Shown: positions 52,303 through 61,126 of the stretch, piece by piece
Position numbering within the stretch: position 1 is the stretch's first letter
How the letters are laid out: each line of letters starts with the position of its first letter
Origin: Ferranicluibacter quercicola
GTDB lineage: Bacteria > Pseudomonadota > Alphaproteobacteria > Rhizobiales > Rhizobiaceae
DNA: 64,000 nt
Direction of reading: 5' to 3'
Assembly: GCF_021168455.1 (NCBI RefSeq)
Contig: NZ_JAJOZR010000004.1
Coordinates: 248,001-312,000, forward strand
The notes under the pieces: model-generated
The model's input: only the letters and a program-made list of their open reading frames with translations
Told to the model about the DNA's origin: nothing
The model's database searches: none
Position numbers and translations under genes: made by a program

Positions 52303-53641
52303 TGTTCCGGCCGCGCCGACGCCGGTTTTGGCAGGCGCCGTGCTATCGAAAGAGCCCCTCTGGCTCCGGCGCTTCCTTGAATTGATGCTGTGCGCTTTTC
52401 TCGCCTACGTCTTTACCGACGGAACGCTGATTGCGGTCAATTCCGGCGTCAGCGACATGACCAGCCTCGTGCTCGATAGCGGCGAAGGCGATGCCAGCCG
52501 GCAAATCTTCTATATTGGCATCGCCATCCTGCTCCTTCTCATCGCGGCGCGACACGGGCTGAGCAATGTTGTCTCGCCTGTTCCCGCCTCCGTCTTCATC
52601 GTCGTCTTCTGGTGTTTCTGCAGCGTTTCTTGGGCCATCATCCCGGATATTTCGCTGCGGCGCGTCATTCTCGCTACGATCATCATCTTCGCGACCATCA
52701 CCATCGTCTCGGCGCTCGGACCGCTCCGTGTCACGCAATTGCTCTACCGGATCCTTGCCTTCTTTGTCGTCGCAAACATGCTTTCGGTCGTCCTGCTGCC
52801 TGGCTATGCCATTCATTCCGAGCGGGAACTGGACACGGCCCTCGTCGGGGCATGGCACGGGCTCATGCCACACAAGAACATCGCTTCGGCGGTGACGGCG
52901 CTGTCGGCCATCGTGTTTGGCTACCACGCCTTTCTCGCACGCAGTTGGAAATCAGCCGTGCTTTTGGTCCTTTCCGTTATCTTTCTCCTGGGAACGCGCG
53001 GCAAGACCTCGCTCGGAATCGTCGTGCCCTGCCTGTTTGCCGGCATCATGTACAACCACGCTTTCCGAACCGAGCGGCAGAAATTCCTAATGTTCGCAAG
53101 CATCTTCCTCTTCGTGGCGGGCCTGGCCGTGTTTGCTATGGTCTTCACGCCGCTGCTTGCGCAGATCTTCGACGATCCCGCCTCGTTCACCGGCCGTGTC
53201 GCCATCTGGGACATCGTGCTGCGTTATGTCGAGGAATATCCGATGACAGGCGCCGGCTTCGGCTCGTTCTGGTTGATCGGGCAGGACTCGCCGATCCTGC
53301 GCATCGGTGGCGACATGCCGTGGCTATTCGGCATCGCGCATTCGCACAATGGCTACCTCGAAATGCTGGTGACAACCGGTGTCCCGGGGCTCGTGCTGAC
53401 GATCATCATGTTCGTCATCGTGCCGTTCTACTCCTTCGTCATGGCCGATCCGTACTGGCGGAAGATCAACGGCCTCTATTTCGGCATCTGGCTCTTCGCC
53501 GTCGTCTACAATCTTCTCGAAACCCACATCATGAACCGCGACCGACAGGTCTGGGTCATCATGCTCATCGCCATCCAGGTCGCGTTCCTGCACCGAAAGC
53601 GAGAGGCCGGCACCGGCCCGCGGATCGTTCTGGACAATTAG
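52289..53641 (+). CDS. Wzy/ExoQ-type polysaccharide polymerase (O-antigen ligase superfamily)
   Basis: A 450-aa membrane protein with about 12 hydrophobic segments and the Wzy_C segment: a long periplasmic loop with GRVAIWDIVLRYVEEYPMTG, AHSHNGYLEMLVTTGVPGL. Enzymes of this family join lipid-linked repeat units into polymer, as ExoQ does for succinoglycan; WaaL-type ligases look similar. The ATG at 52289 is preceded by GGAGG. It is translationally coupled to the glycosyltransferase before it, and the next glycosyltransferase starts three bases after its stop. Confidence 0.87.
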   Translation: MSIGNVPAAPTPVLAGAVLSKEPLWLRRFLELMLCAFLAYVFTDGTLIAVNSGVSDMTSLVLDSGEGDASRQIFYIGIAILLLLIAARHGLSNVVSPVPASVFIVVFWCFCSVSWAIIPDISLRRVILATIIIFATITIVSALGPLRVTQLLYRILAFFVVANMLSVVLLPGYAIHSERELDTALVGAWHGLMPHKNIASAVTALSAIVFGYHAFLARSWKSAVLLVLSVIFLLGTRGKTSLGIVVPCLFAGIMYNHAFRTERQKFLMFASIFLFVAGLAVFAMVFTPLLAQIFDDPASFTGRVAIWDIVLRYVEEYPMTGAGFGSFWLIGQDSPILRIGGDMPWLFGIAHSHNGYLEMLVTTGVPGLVLTIIMFVIVPFYSFVMADPYWRKINGLYFGIWLFAVVYNLLETHIMNRDRQVWVIMLIAIQVAFLHRKREAGTGPRIVLDN

Positions 53642-53644
53642 GCC

Positions 53645-54568
53645 ATGGAGACGAGCACGCCGAAGGTCAGCGTCGTCATTCCGCTCTTCAACAGGGCGCA
53701 TCTCATCGCCGCGACCCTGCGATCGGTGCTGGCGCAGTCGTTTCAGGACTTCGAGGTCATCGTGGTCGATGACGGGTCCCTCGACGATCCGGAAAGCGCC
53801 CTCGCCGCCATCGGTGACCCGCGTATCCGGCTCGTCCGGCAGGAAAACCGGGGCGCCTCGGCTGCGCGCAATCGCGGCGTCGAGGATGCTCGCGGCGCGC
53901 TCGTCGCCTTTCTGGATTCCGACGATCGTTTCCTTCCCCACCATCTCGCCACCATGGTCGAGCTGCTCGCCGCGCGGCCCGACTGCGCCGCCTACGCGCA
54001 GGTCGTTGCCGATCGCGGGGAAAACCGGACTTTCGTGAAGCCGTCCCGCGGCATAAGGCACGGCGAGCCGATGGCCGACTATCTTGTTTGCCATGGCGGC
54101 TTCGTCCAGACCAGCACGCTGGTGGTTCCCCGATCCTGGGCCCTGAAGGTGCCCTATCGCCCGGATGTCGGCTTCGGCGACGACACCGATATCGCCATCC
54201 GGCTTTCGCTGGCGGGATGCCGCTTCGTGATGGCGCCCGCGCCGGGGGCCATCTGGTCGGACGAACACGGGGCGGACCGCCTGTCCTCGTCGTCCGCGGC
54301 CAGCCGGGCACGGTTCGCATGGCTCGACGATCTCAGCGACCGCATTTCGCCCCGGGCTTATGCCGGCTATCGCGGTTGGCATGTCGCCAAGACGCTGGTG
54401 CGGACAGAGCCGCGCAAGGCCTGGGCACTTTACGGCACGGCGCTCCTGCGCGGCGCCTATCCCCCGAAACTTGCCCTGCGCGTCGCCCTGCAGCTGCTCT
54501 TGAACGGCGATGGCTACCGGCGCCTGGCAGACCGGATCGTGGCGCGCAAACGAAGGATACCCTCGTGA
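53645..54568 (+). CDS. GT2 family glycosyltransferase
   Basis: A 307-aa glycosyltransferase with the classical GT-A opening VSVVIPLFNRAHLIAATL, VIVVDDGS, QENRGASAARNRG and the DXD-like DSDDRF, followed by VGFGDDTDIAIRLSLAG. It adds one sugar of the repeat unit, identity unknown. It starts three bases after the polymerase stop, and its own stop overlaps the GTG start of the GH10 gene. Confidence 0.9.
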   Translation: METSTPKVSVVIPLFNRAHLIAATLRSVLAQSFQDFEVIVVDDGSLDDPESALAAIGDPRIRLVRQENRGASAARNRGVEDARGALVAFLDSDDRFLPHHLATMVELLAARPDCAAYAQVVADRGENRTFVKPSRGIRHGEPMADYLVCHGGFVQTSTLVVPRSWALKVPYRPDVGFGDDTDIAIRLSLAGCRFVMAPAPGAIWSDEHGADRLSSSSAASRARFAWLDDLSDRISPRAYAGYRGWHVAKTLVRTEPRKAWALYGTALLRGAYPPKLALRVALQLLLNGDGYRRLADRIVARKRRIPS

Positions 54569-55719
54569 GCGGATTTCTCAGACGGCAGTTTCTCGCGGGC
54601 GCGGGCCTTGGCATTGGGGCGGGCATTGCCGGCGGCCTGACGGACGTTTCCCCCCTGGGTGCCGCATGGGCGAACAGCGCAGCGCCCGCCTCCGCGACCG
54701 GACCCACGGACCGTCTGCGCGACCTTGCCGCCCGGCGCGGGCTCTTCTACGGCTGCGCCATGAAAAGCGGGCAGATCACCGACGATCCCGCCTTCACCGC
54801 GGCCGTCATCGCGGATTGCGGCGCCATCGTTCCCGAATACGAGCTGAAACGCATCGTCACCGAGCCGTCGCCCGGTCGCTTCGACTTCAGCGGTGCCGAC
54901 CGGCTGTCGCGCTTTGCGCAGGAGCACGACATGCTGATGCGCGGGCATACGCTGGTCTGGCACCTGGCCAACCCTGCCTGGCTGGAGGCGGCTCTCGCGG
55001 AAGCGCCCGACCTGAAGACGCATATGTTCAACTATATCGAGACGGCGATGCGGCGTTACGGAAACCGCGTTCCCGTCTGGGACGTGGTGAACGAGGCCGT
55101 CGCGCCCGAAGAAGGCGATTTTCTCGGCCGCAGGATCGGCTCGCCCTGGTTCAAGGCCTTTGGCGAAAGCTATATCGACGACGCCTTCCACCATGCCCGC
55201 GCTGTCGCGCCGGACGCCGTTCTCGCCTATAACGACTATGGCGTGGAAATGACGGGAAGCTGGTACGGCGCACGGCGCAGGGCCATGCTGCTCCTGCTCG
55301 AAGGTCTTGTCGCCCGCAACGTTCCCATCGACATGGTCGGTATCCAGGGCCATCTCATCGCCTTCGACAAGGCGTTCGACGAAGATGTCTTCGCCGGCTT
55401 CCTTGCCGAGATCGCCGGGATGGGCCTGAAGATCACGATCACCGAATTCGACATCACCGACCGGAAGGGACCGGCCGATCCCGCCGTGCGCGATGCCGAG
55501 GTCGCAGCGCTTGGCCGCCGGTTTCTGGATGTCGCCCTGAACTGCAAGGCGCTCGTCGGCGTTCTCAGCTGGGGCCTCAGCGACCGCTATTTCTGGGTGC
55601 CCGAGGATCCCGCGCAACAGCCGCCCAAGGGCCAGAAGCTCCGCCCGCTGCCGCTTGATGAGACCCTTGCGAAGAAGCCACTCTGGGACGCGATCGCTGG
55701 TGCGTTTCGAGAGTCCTGA
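54565..55719 (+). CDS. GH10 family endo-glycanase (xylanase-like), Tat-exported
   Basis: A 384-aa protein with a twin-arginine-like signal (LRRQFLAGAGLGIGAG). The GH10 TIM barrel has the acid/base E177 in WDVVNEAVAP and the nucleophile E294 in ITITEFDI, with HTLVWH and YNDYG. GH10 enzymes cut beta-1,4-xylan or glucans. The start is the GTG overlapping the upstream stop (CGTGAG) with AAGGA upstream. Its place as last gene of the rightward EPS set suggests it trims or releases the EPS made by the locus, not plant xylan, but this is inference. Confidence 0.93.
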   Translation: MSGFLRRQFLAGAGLGIGAGIAGGLTDVSPLGAAWANSAAPASATGPTDRLRDLAARRGLFYGCAMKSGQITDDPAFTAAVIADCGAIVPEYELKRIVTEPSPGRFDFSGADRLSRFAQEHDMLMRGHTLVWHLANPAWLEAALAEAPDLKTHMFNYIETAMRRYGNRVPVWDVVNEAVAPEEGDFLGRRIGSPWFKAFGESYIDDAFHHARAVAPDAVLAYNDYGVEMTGSWYGARRRAMLLLLEGLVARNVPIDMVGIQGHLIAFDKAFDEDVFAGFLAEIAGMGLKITITEFDITDRKGPADPAVRDAEVAALGRRFLDVALNCKALVGVLSWGLSDRYFWVPEDPAQQPPKGQKLRPLPLDETLAKKPLWDAIAGAFRES

Positions 55720-55739
55720 TCGAGACCCCGCAACCGATA

Positions 55740-56459
55740 TCAGGTCGTGGGTGGCTCGCTCGCCGACGCTTCGATCAGCCGGCTCTTCAGCAGCTTTGCC
55801 GGCACGCCGCCGATGACCGAATAGGGCGGAAAGGTGCCGCGCACCAAGGCGCCGGCAGCGACCACGCTGTGTGCGCCGACATGGGCGCCATCGAGAAAGG
55901 TCGCTTTCGATCCGACCCAGACATCGTCATCGATGCGGATCCCGAGATCGGTGGAGGCCTGCATACGGATCGGGACATCCGTACGGTCGAAAACATGGCT
56001 CGCGGCATGGAACGAGACATACTGCCCCATGATGACGTTGCTGCCGATCTCGATGCCGCCGAGGGCACCGAAATAGGAATACTGTCCGACGCCACTGTCG
56101 GAGCCGATCCTCAGGCCCTTGCCCAGTTGACTCGGATGATTGGTGATGCCGATGATCGTGTAGTCGCCGATATTGACGCGCTCGCCGAGTACGAGCCCCT
56201 GGCGCCCGTAGCCGTCGAGCTGGCAATGGGCGCCGATGGTGGAAAACCGGCCGATCTTGATGCGGTTGCCGCCGCGCATCTTCACACCCGGGCCGATAAA
56301 GACCTTGTAGCGCCCGCGAAGCAGTGCGCGGAAAAGCCAGATCAACCGTCGCATGAGAGTATGCACCAGAAAGCCGGCGGGAAGTTCGGGCGACATCGCA
56401 TAGGTCTTTCCGACCAGCCGTAGGAGGGCTGCGAAGATGCGGTGCAGAAAGGCATCCAC
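55740..56459 (-). CDS. Hexapeptide-repeat acetyltransferase (WbbJ/CysE-like fold)
   Basis: A 239-aa left-handed beta-helix acyltransferase with repeated isoleucine-spaced hexapeptides (IGPGVKMRGGNRIKIG, IGDYTIIG, IGSNVIMGQYVSFH) and a C-terminal VIGGVPAKLLK. Such enzymes use acetyl-CoA to acetylate a sugar in the cytoplasm. The start is a GTG at 56459 with AGGA eight bases upstream; an upstream ATG at 56534 would overlap the neighbouring gene by 47 bases. It is the last gene of the leftward set after the GT2 and GT4 genes. Confidence 0.87.
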   Translation of the reverse strand: MDAFLHRIFAALLRLVGKTYAMSPELPAGFLVHTLMRRLIWLFRALLRGRYKVFIGPGVKMRGGNRIKIGRFSTIGAHCQLDGYGRQGLVLGERVNIGDYTIIGITNHPSQLGKGLRIGSDSGVGQYSYFGALGGIEIGSNVIMGQYVSFHAASHVFDRTDVPIRMQASTDLGIRIDDDVWVGSKATFLDGAHVGAHSVVAAGALVRGTFPPYSVIGGVPAKLLKSRLIEASASEPPTT

Positions 56460-56487
56460 TGTCTGTTCCTTTGTTGGCGCGCGGCCC

Positions 56488-57420
56488 TTACGATCCGTGA
56501 ATCGTCGTGTATTCGTTGTACCGGCGACCGGCAAAAGCGTTCAGCATGCCGAGGCCGCGTGCAGCACGCGAGAAGGCCTTGACCCTCGTTGCCGTACCGA
56601 AGGGCAGCGCCGCCACCGACAGGACGGCGCCGCCGCCCACGCGTGCGATACCGGACAGGAACAGGGCGATCTGCCGGCTGGCCGTGCATCCCGACAATTT
56701 TTCGGAGAGAACATAGGTGTTACCCTCGCGGAACTTGCGTGAAATCAGCCACTTTGACGAGACGCGCGAAGCCGGAACGATCTCGCGAACCCGGGCTCTG
56801 CTAGCCCAGAGCATCCGCCCGCCCTTCTTGTGTATCATCATGCCGAGCAGCGTATCCGTTCCGCCCGTGTACCGCATGCGCGGATCGAACTGAAGGCCGA
56901 AGGCCTTGAAGACTTTGAGGTCGATCAGGATATTGGCTGTATTTCCGAAGGGAACGGCACCGCCATCAGCAAAATCCTGCGCGACGAAGAAACCGCCTTC
57001 GGAGACCCATTGCGGCGGGGTCGTCTCGAACTCCGAAATGACAGGCCCGAGAATCGCCTCGGCACCGGTGGCGCGGTACTTCGCCAGAAGCTGGTCCGCC
57101 CATTCGGGTTCCGGATATTCGTCATCGTCGATGAAAAGGATGACCCCGTCCGCACCCTTTGTTTCTGCAACGACCCGATTGCGCGCGAAGGGGATGCCTG
57201 ATTCCGGGTGGACAGCATAGGTGATGGGAAAGGGAAACGACGGCCGCATCTCCTCGATCAGCCCGGCCATCGGCCCCTCCCGATCGTTATCGACGACGAT
57301 TACCGTTATCGGCGGCGGGGTGGTTTCGAAGGTCAACCCGGCGATGCCTTCCAGCGCCCGCCGAAGGCCTTTCGGCCGCCTAAAGGTGATCAATCCTATG
57401 AATAGGTTGTCGATGCTCAT
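56488..57420 (-). CDS. ExoM-like GT2 glycosyltransferase
   Basis: A 310-aa glycosyltransferase similar in layout to the one at 51385: LFIGLITFRRPKGLRRALEG, VIVVDNDREG, FARNRVVAE, and the metal site FIDDDEYPEPEW. The C-terminal part is basic with a short hydrophobic segment. Its ATG overlaps the stop of the upstream GT4 gene by four bases. Confidence 0.88.
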   Translation of the reverse strand: MSIDNLFIGLITFRRPKGLRRALEGIAGLTFETTPPPITVIVVDNDREGPMAGLIEEMRPSFPFPITYAVHPESGIPFARNRVVAETKGADGVILFIDDDEYPEPEWADQLLAKYRATGAEAILGPVISEFETTPPQWVSEGGFFVAQDFADGGAVPFGNTANILIDLKVFKAFGLQFDPRMRYTGGTDTLLGMMIHKKGGRMLWASRARVREIVPASRVSSKWLISRKFREGNTYVLSEKLSGCTASRQIALFLSGIARVGGGAVLSVAALPFGTATRVKAFSRAARGLGMLNAFAGRRYNEYTTIHGS

Positions 57421-58550
57421 GTTCGCGATCCACTTCCTGCTGTGTCCAGTCCGAAAGCCGCCACCATGTTCCGACCATAGGCTTCCTCGGAGAAAAGCGC
57501 CTCGAATCGCATGAAACCGCGATCCCCCATCGTCTTGCAGAGTGCTTTATCGGCGACGAGCGTTGTCAGAGCCTCGGCCAGCGCGGTCTCGCTGCCCGGC
57601 GCCACCAGGAACCCGCTGTCGCCATGCGCGACGATTTCCGAAAGCCCCCCGTGGTCGGCGGCGATGACGGGGCGATGGTAGCTCATCCCCTCGATGGCGA
57701 CGCGACCGAACGGCTCGGGAAGCGTCGAGGGAACGGCCACGACATCGCTCCAGAGAAAATGTTCGGACGGATCATCGACGAACGGATGGATGGTGACCGA
57801 ACGCTCCAATCCGGACGCGGTGATCAGCGCCCTCACGTCATCGACGAAGTGGTCCTGCCCTCCATAGACGCCGCCGACGAGGCGAACCTCGACATGATCG
57901 CGTATGTCCGGCGCCAGGGCCGCCATCGCCTTGACCAGAACCTGCTGGCCCTTCCATGCGTTGAAGCGGCCGATCAGAAGAACCTTGAGCGGCCGTGAGG
58001 GCGAAATCTCCGACTGCACCGCCGGCGCGGCAACACCGTTATAGATTACCGACTGCCCTGTGTTTGCCGGAACGGCGAAGGCGTCGCTTGTCGCCTTCGA
58101 ATTGAAGATGACCCGGCTGCGGCTGAAGGCGAGGACGCGGGAGAAAATGGCCATCGCCTTGCCCGTCGGAATCTCGTGCACATGGCAGATCGCGGGCCCC
58201 TTGAAAAACCGGGCGGCGACCAGATAGTCGAACGGCACCAGTGTGCTGATGTAGAGCAGGTCGCATCCGGAGTCGCGGATCACCTTGCGGGCCCGCAGCA
58301 CGGCAAGGGGGAAGCTGATGGGCGCGGTCAGCACGATCCGTTTCAGGTCCGCCTTTCGCAGGACCCACATGGGTCCGTAGAGAATGCGGGTCGAGGCGCG
58401 CTCGACATGCGGCGTGATCGGCCCCTCGCCCACGAGGCGCACATCGAGCGAGCCGTCTGGATCGGCGGCCCGCACGGCCTCGAGGACCTGGAGGAAGCTC
58501 CTGTCCGAACCGTAAAGTTCGACGTTCGGATGTACGCAGAGAATTTTCAA
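57417..58550 (-). CDS. GT4 family glycosyltransferase
   Basis: A 377-aa GT-B glycosyltransferase: N-terminal Rossmann domain (ILCVHPNVELYGSDRSFL, CHVHEIPTGKAM) and C-terminal GT1 domain with LLIGRFNAWKGQQVL, VVAVPSTLPEPFGRVAIEGM and GSETALAEAL. The retaining GT4 motif E-x7-E is in EPFGRVAIEG. The start codon is TTG (58550) with a strong GGGGAG site; this is unusual but well supported by position. It overlaps the downstream gene by four bases and follows the DUF1972-type gene by 46 bases. Confidence 0.9.
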   Translation of the reverse strand: MKILCVHPNVELYGSDRSFLQVLEAVRAADPDGSLDVRLVGEGPITPHVERASTRILYGPMWVLRKADLKRIVLTAPISFPLAVLRARKVIRDSGCDLLYISTLVPFDYLVAARFFKGPAICHVHEIPTGKAMAIFSRVLAFSRSRVIFNSKATSDAFAVPANTGQSVIYNGVAAPAVQSEISPSRPLKVLLIGRFNAWKGQQVLVKAMAALAPDIRDHVEVRLVGGVYGGQDHFVDDVRALITASGLERSVTIHPFVDDPSEHFLWSDVVAVPSTLPEPFGRVAIEGMSYHRPVIAADHGGLSEIVAHGDSGFLVAPGSETALAEALTTLVADKALCKTMGDRGFMRFEALFSEEAYGRNMVAAFGLDTAGSGSRT

Positions 58551-58596
58551 GCGTGGCTCCCCGGCCTGTCTTCGGTCTTGTTCGATGCCGTCACGG

Positions 58597-59715
58597 TCAC
58601 AGGCACGTCAGAAGCAGCGCCTCGTAGGCCGAGTTGACCTTCAACCAGGTAAATTCCGCCTGATGGCGTGCCGCCGCCGCCGCCGCCGCCTGCTTGAGGT
58701 CCAGGCCCGAACCGATCCGGTCGATGAGGACTTCAAGCGCCGTCTGGCTGTCGAAGTAGAACTGCTGATCGCCGGCGACCCAGCGATTGAAGCGGTTGTC
58801 ATGAGCGATGATGGGGTTGCCGGCGCCGAGCGCCTCGACGAGCGAGGGGTTGGTGCCGCCGACCTGATGGCCGTGGAGGTAGGCCAGCGCATGGTACCGC
58901 AGGGCCGAGACGACATCCGGCTCGTAGATGCCGCCGGGGAATACCACGTCCTGCGATGCCGCAGCGCGGACCCGGCGGTGATAGGCATTGTCCGGCGAGA
59001 AATTGCCGAGAACCATGAGCTTGATGTCGCGCTTCTTGCTGGAAAAGGCGCTGACGATCTCCAGGATCGAGTTTTCCGGCTCGGCACGCGCGATGGAGAT
59101 GAGATACTGGCCGGTCTTCAGATCATAGGGCTCGATCAGGCTTTCCGGCGCGGCCTCGATCCTGTCGGCGCCGTAGGGGATCATCACGGCGTTGCTGCAC
59201 CCGTGGCGGCGCAGGTGGCGCGCAATCTCGGGGTGATCGGCGATCGCGACATTGCTGATATTCGCTCCGATGAACTCATTCGCATAAAGCCAGATCTTCA
59301 CGGGAAACGACCACTTGTCGCGGCGCCACTCCACACCGTCCATGTTCATGAGAACCTTGCGGCCCTTGAGCCTCTGGAGCGTGTTGAAGACGGCGGTGTT
59401 GTAGCCGAGAACGAGATCGATGCCCGGCCGCTTGCAGACGTCGGCGACGCACTTCCTGTCGAAGATCACGCTCCCCTTGGAGCCCGTGGCATCGCTGGAA
59501 ATGTGGATGCGATGGATGCCGTTCCAGTCGTCCTCGTGATCGGCTTTCCCGCTTTCCTGGCAGTAGACGTTCACCGTCCACCCCTGTTCGACCAGATAGG
59601 GAGCAAGTCGGCCCGCAAACGTCTCGAATCCGCCATGGGCCGCAGGAATGCCGCGAATACCGAGAATGTTCACCACCTTGCGGCTCGTATCGACAGTCTT
59701 CGACTGTGCGACCAT
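58597..59715 (-). CDS. DUF1972-type GT4 glycosyltransferase
   Basis: A 372-aa GT-B enzyme whose N-terminus (VNILGIRGIPAAHGGFETF) is the DUF1972 signature, common in rhamnosyl- and related transferases. The C-terminal domain has ISIARAEPENSILEIV, HGHQVGGTNPSLVEALGAG. The ATG at 59715 has AGGGAG upstream; an alternative GTG at 59733 has no ribosome-binding site. It begins a run of glycosyltransferase genes on the minus strand. About 260 AT-rich bases, with an eight-A run at 59920, separate it from wecG and may hold a promoter. Confidence 0.9.
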   Translation of the reverse strand: MVAQSKTVDTSRKVVNILGIRGIPAAHGGFETFAGRLAPYLVEQGWTVNVYCQESGKADHEDDWNGIHRIHISSDATGSKGSVIFDRKCVADVCKRPGIDLVLGYNTAVFNTLQRLKGRKVLMNMDGVEWRRDKWSFPVKIWLYANEFIGANISNVAIADHPEIARHLRRHGCSNAVMIPYGADRIEAAPESLIEPYDLKTGQYLISIARAEPENSILEIVSAFSSKKRDIKLMVLGNFSPDNAYHRRVRAAASQDVVFPGGIYEPDVVSALRYHALAYLHGHQVGGTNPSLVEALGAGNPIIAHDNRFNRWVAGDQQFYFDSQTALEVLIDRIGSGLDLKQAAAAAAARHQAEFTWLKVNSAYEALLLTCL

Positions 59716-59973
59716 GCGATTGCTCCCTGTCACACTTCGGACCCAGACGGGATATGTTCGTCGTGAGGTCGGGAAGCTGCGCGATGAGCACCTGCCACGA
59801 CCTCAGGACGGGCCCGTGAAGACCATCCTCGACTGGACAGGCTCAGTCCGTATGCCTGTATCCGAATATTCTAATTTCATTTAGTAGGAAGCTATCGCAT
59901 AGTTCCGCTGCAATGCAAAAAAAATTTGCCTGCAGGGTTTATTTTTCAACGATTTCAGTAGGTAATGTTAGAC

Positions 59974-60810
59974 TTACGCTCTGTGCTTCGGCGCAGACAC
60001 GCGGCGCGTCCGCCGCAAGGCGGCATAGAAGGCGACCGGGTTCGTGGTGAGATACCGCCAGAACAGCTGCCGGGGGCGCAGCACCATGCGGTGCAGCCAT
60101 TCGAGACCGATCTTCTGCAGGAACAGCGGTGCACGCTGGTAATGGCCCGCGGCGAAATCGAAGCAGCCGCCGCATGTGACGATCCAGCGGCCCTCGAAGT
60201 GATCTCGGATCGCCAGCGACACGAACTGCTCTTTGGGCTTGCCGAGACCGACCCACAGGACATCCGCCTTGGTGGCATTGATATCCGCGACGATGCCCGG
60301 CAAGGCGGTCTCGTCGAAATAGCCGTTGCGATAACCGGCGATGACCAGCTGCGGATACAGGAACGTCATGCGGGCGACGCATTCCGCGATGACCGCGTCC
60401 GTCGCACCAAGGAAATAGCAGGAGATGCCGTTTGCCTGGAAACCTTCGGCGAAATCGTAGAAGAGATCGGTCGTGGCGCTGCGTCCCCGCACCGGCGTCG
60501 TCGTCAGCAGGCGCGAGGCCATGACCAGCGGTTCGCTGTCGACATGGACGACGTCTGCCTTGGCGAGGCTCTCCGCATAGCGCGGATCGGATCGGCTGAG
60601 GCCGACCGCATGTCCGTTGAGATCGAACAGCAGACGCGGTGCGTGGGGCGTTGCATCCAGCGTCGTCTGCACGACGTGGTCGGTCAGTTCGGCACGGCTC
60701 TTCCGCGTCACCTCGACACCGGCAACGATCACCGAATCTTCATGTTCTGCTTGTTTCAGCACGATGCGTTCTTTGATCGGAGCTAGAAGGACACTCATGC
60801 TCTCTGCCAT
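59974..60810 (-). CDS. WecG/TagA/CpsF-family glycosyltransferase
   Basis: A 278-aa member of the GT26 family: VIVAGVEV, LLFDLNGHAVGLSR, VVHVDSEPLV, CYFLGATDAV and WVGLGKPKEQFV. These enzymes transfer N-acetylmannosaminuronic acid or similar sugars to a lipid-linked acceptor, normally the second sugar of a repeat. ATG 60810 is used; ATG 60798 is also possible. It is separated by 317 bases from the flippase gene and therefore probably has its own promoter. Confidence 0.9.
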   Translation of the reverse strand: MAESMSVLLAPIKERIVLKQAEHEDSVIVAGVEVTRKSRAELTDHVVQTTLDATPHAPRLLFDLNGHAVGLSRSDPRYAESLAKADVVHVDSEPLVMASRLLTTTPVRGRSATTDLFYDFAEGFQANGISCYFLGATDAVIAECVARMTFLYPQLVIAGYRNGYFDETALPGIVADINATKADVLWVGLGKPKEQFVSLAIRDHFEGRWIVTCGGCFDFAAGHYQRAPLFLQKIGLEWLHRMVLRPRQLFWRYLTTNPVAFYAALRRTRRVSAPKHRA

Positions 60811-61126
60811 CCCGCATCATTCTTTCCGTTCGTGCATGAAGGAAGAGAGGCGGCACGGAGCGTGGCAAAGTGGACGATGGAAAACCTCTGACGGGCTGAC
60901 CCTGGCAAACATGCGTTCAGACAGTGCATTCCCAAGGCCCCTTCCTCTCACGCGTCACGATACCTAGTCTAAGTTAAGCATCCCTAAAAGAGATTTTATG
61001 AATGAATGCCGCGATATCTATGGTGAACAAAGGGCCGCGCCCGCAGCGCGGCATTCACGGCTGAAAACACGCCGGGAGGGCACATCGCCCTTGCACGATT
61101 GAACCGCCGATACTCTGCCCCGACGA
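60811..61126. other. Intergenic region upstream of wecG-like gene
   Basis: About 316 bases with no coding frame. It must hold the leftward wecG promoter. A hairpin near its right end (61034-61052) is reported separately. A segment TTTTAGGGATGCTTAACTTAG on the minus strand is AT-rich and could be part of the promoter, but no clear -35/-10 pair was found. Confidence 0.45.
61034..61052 (-). terminator. Probable terminator of the wzx-like gene
   Basis: Seven perfect pairs (GCCGCGC and GCGCGGC) with a five-base loop, about 75 bases downstream of the flippase stop. On the minus strand the hairpin is followed by CCTTTGTTC, a weak T-tract. Confidence 0.42.
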
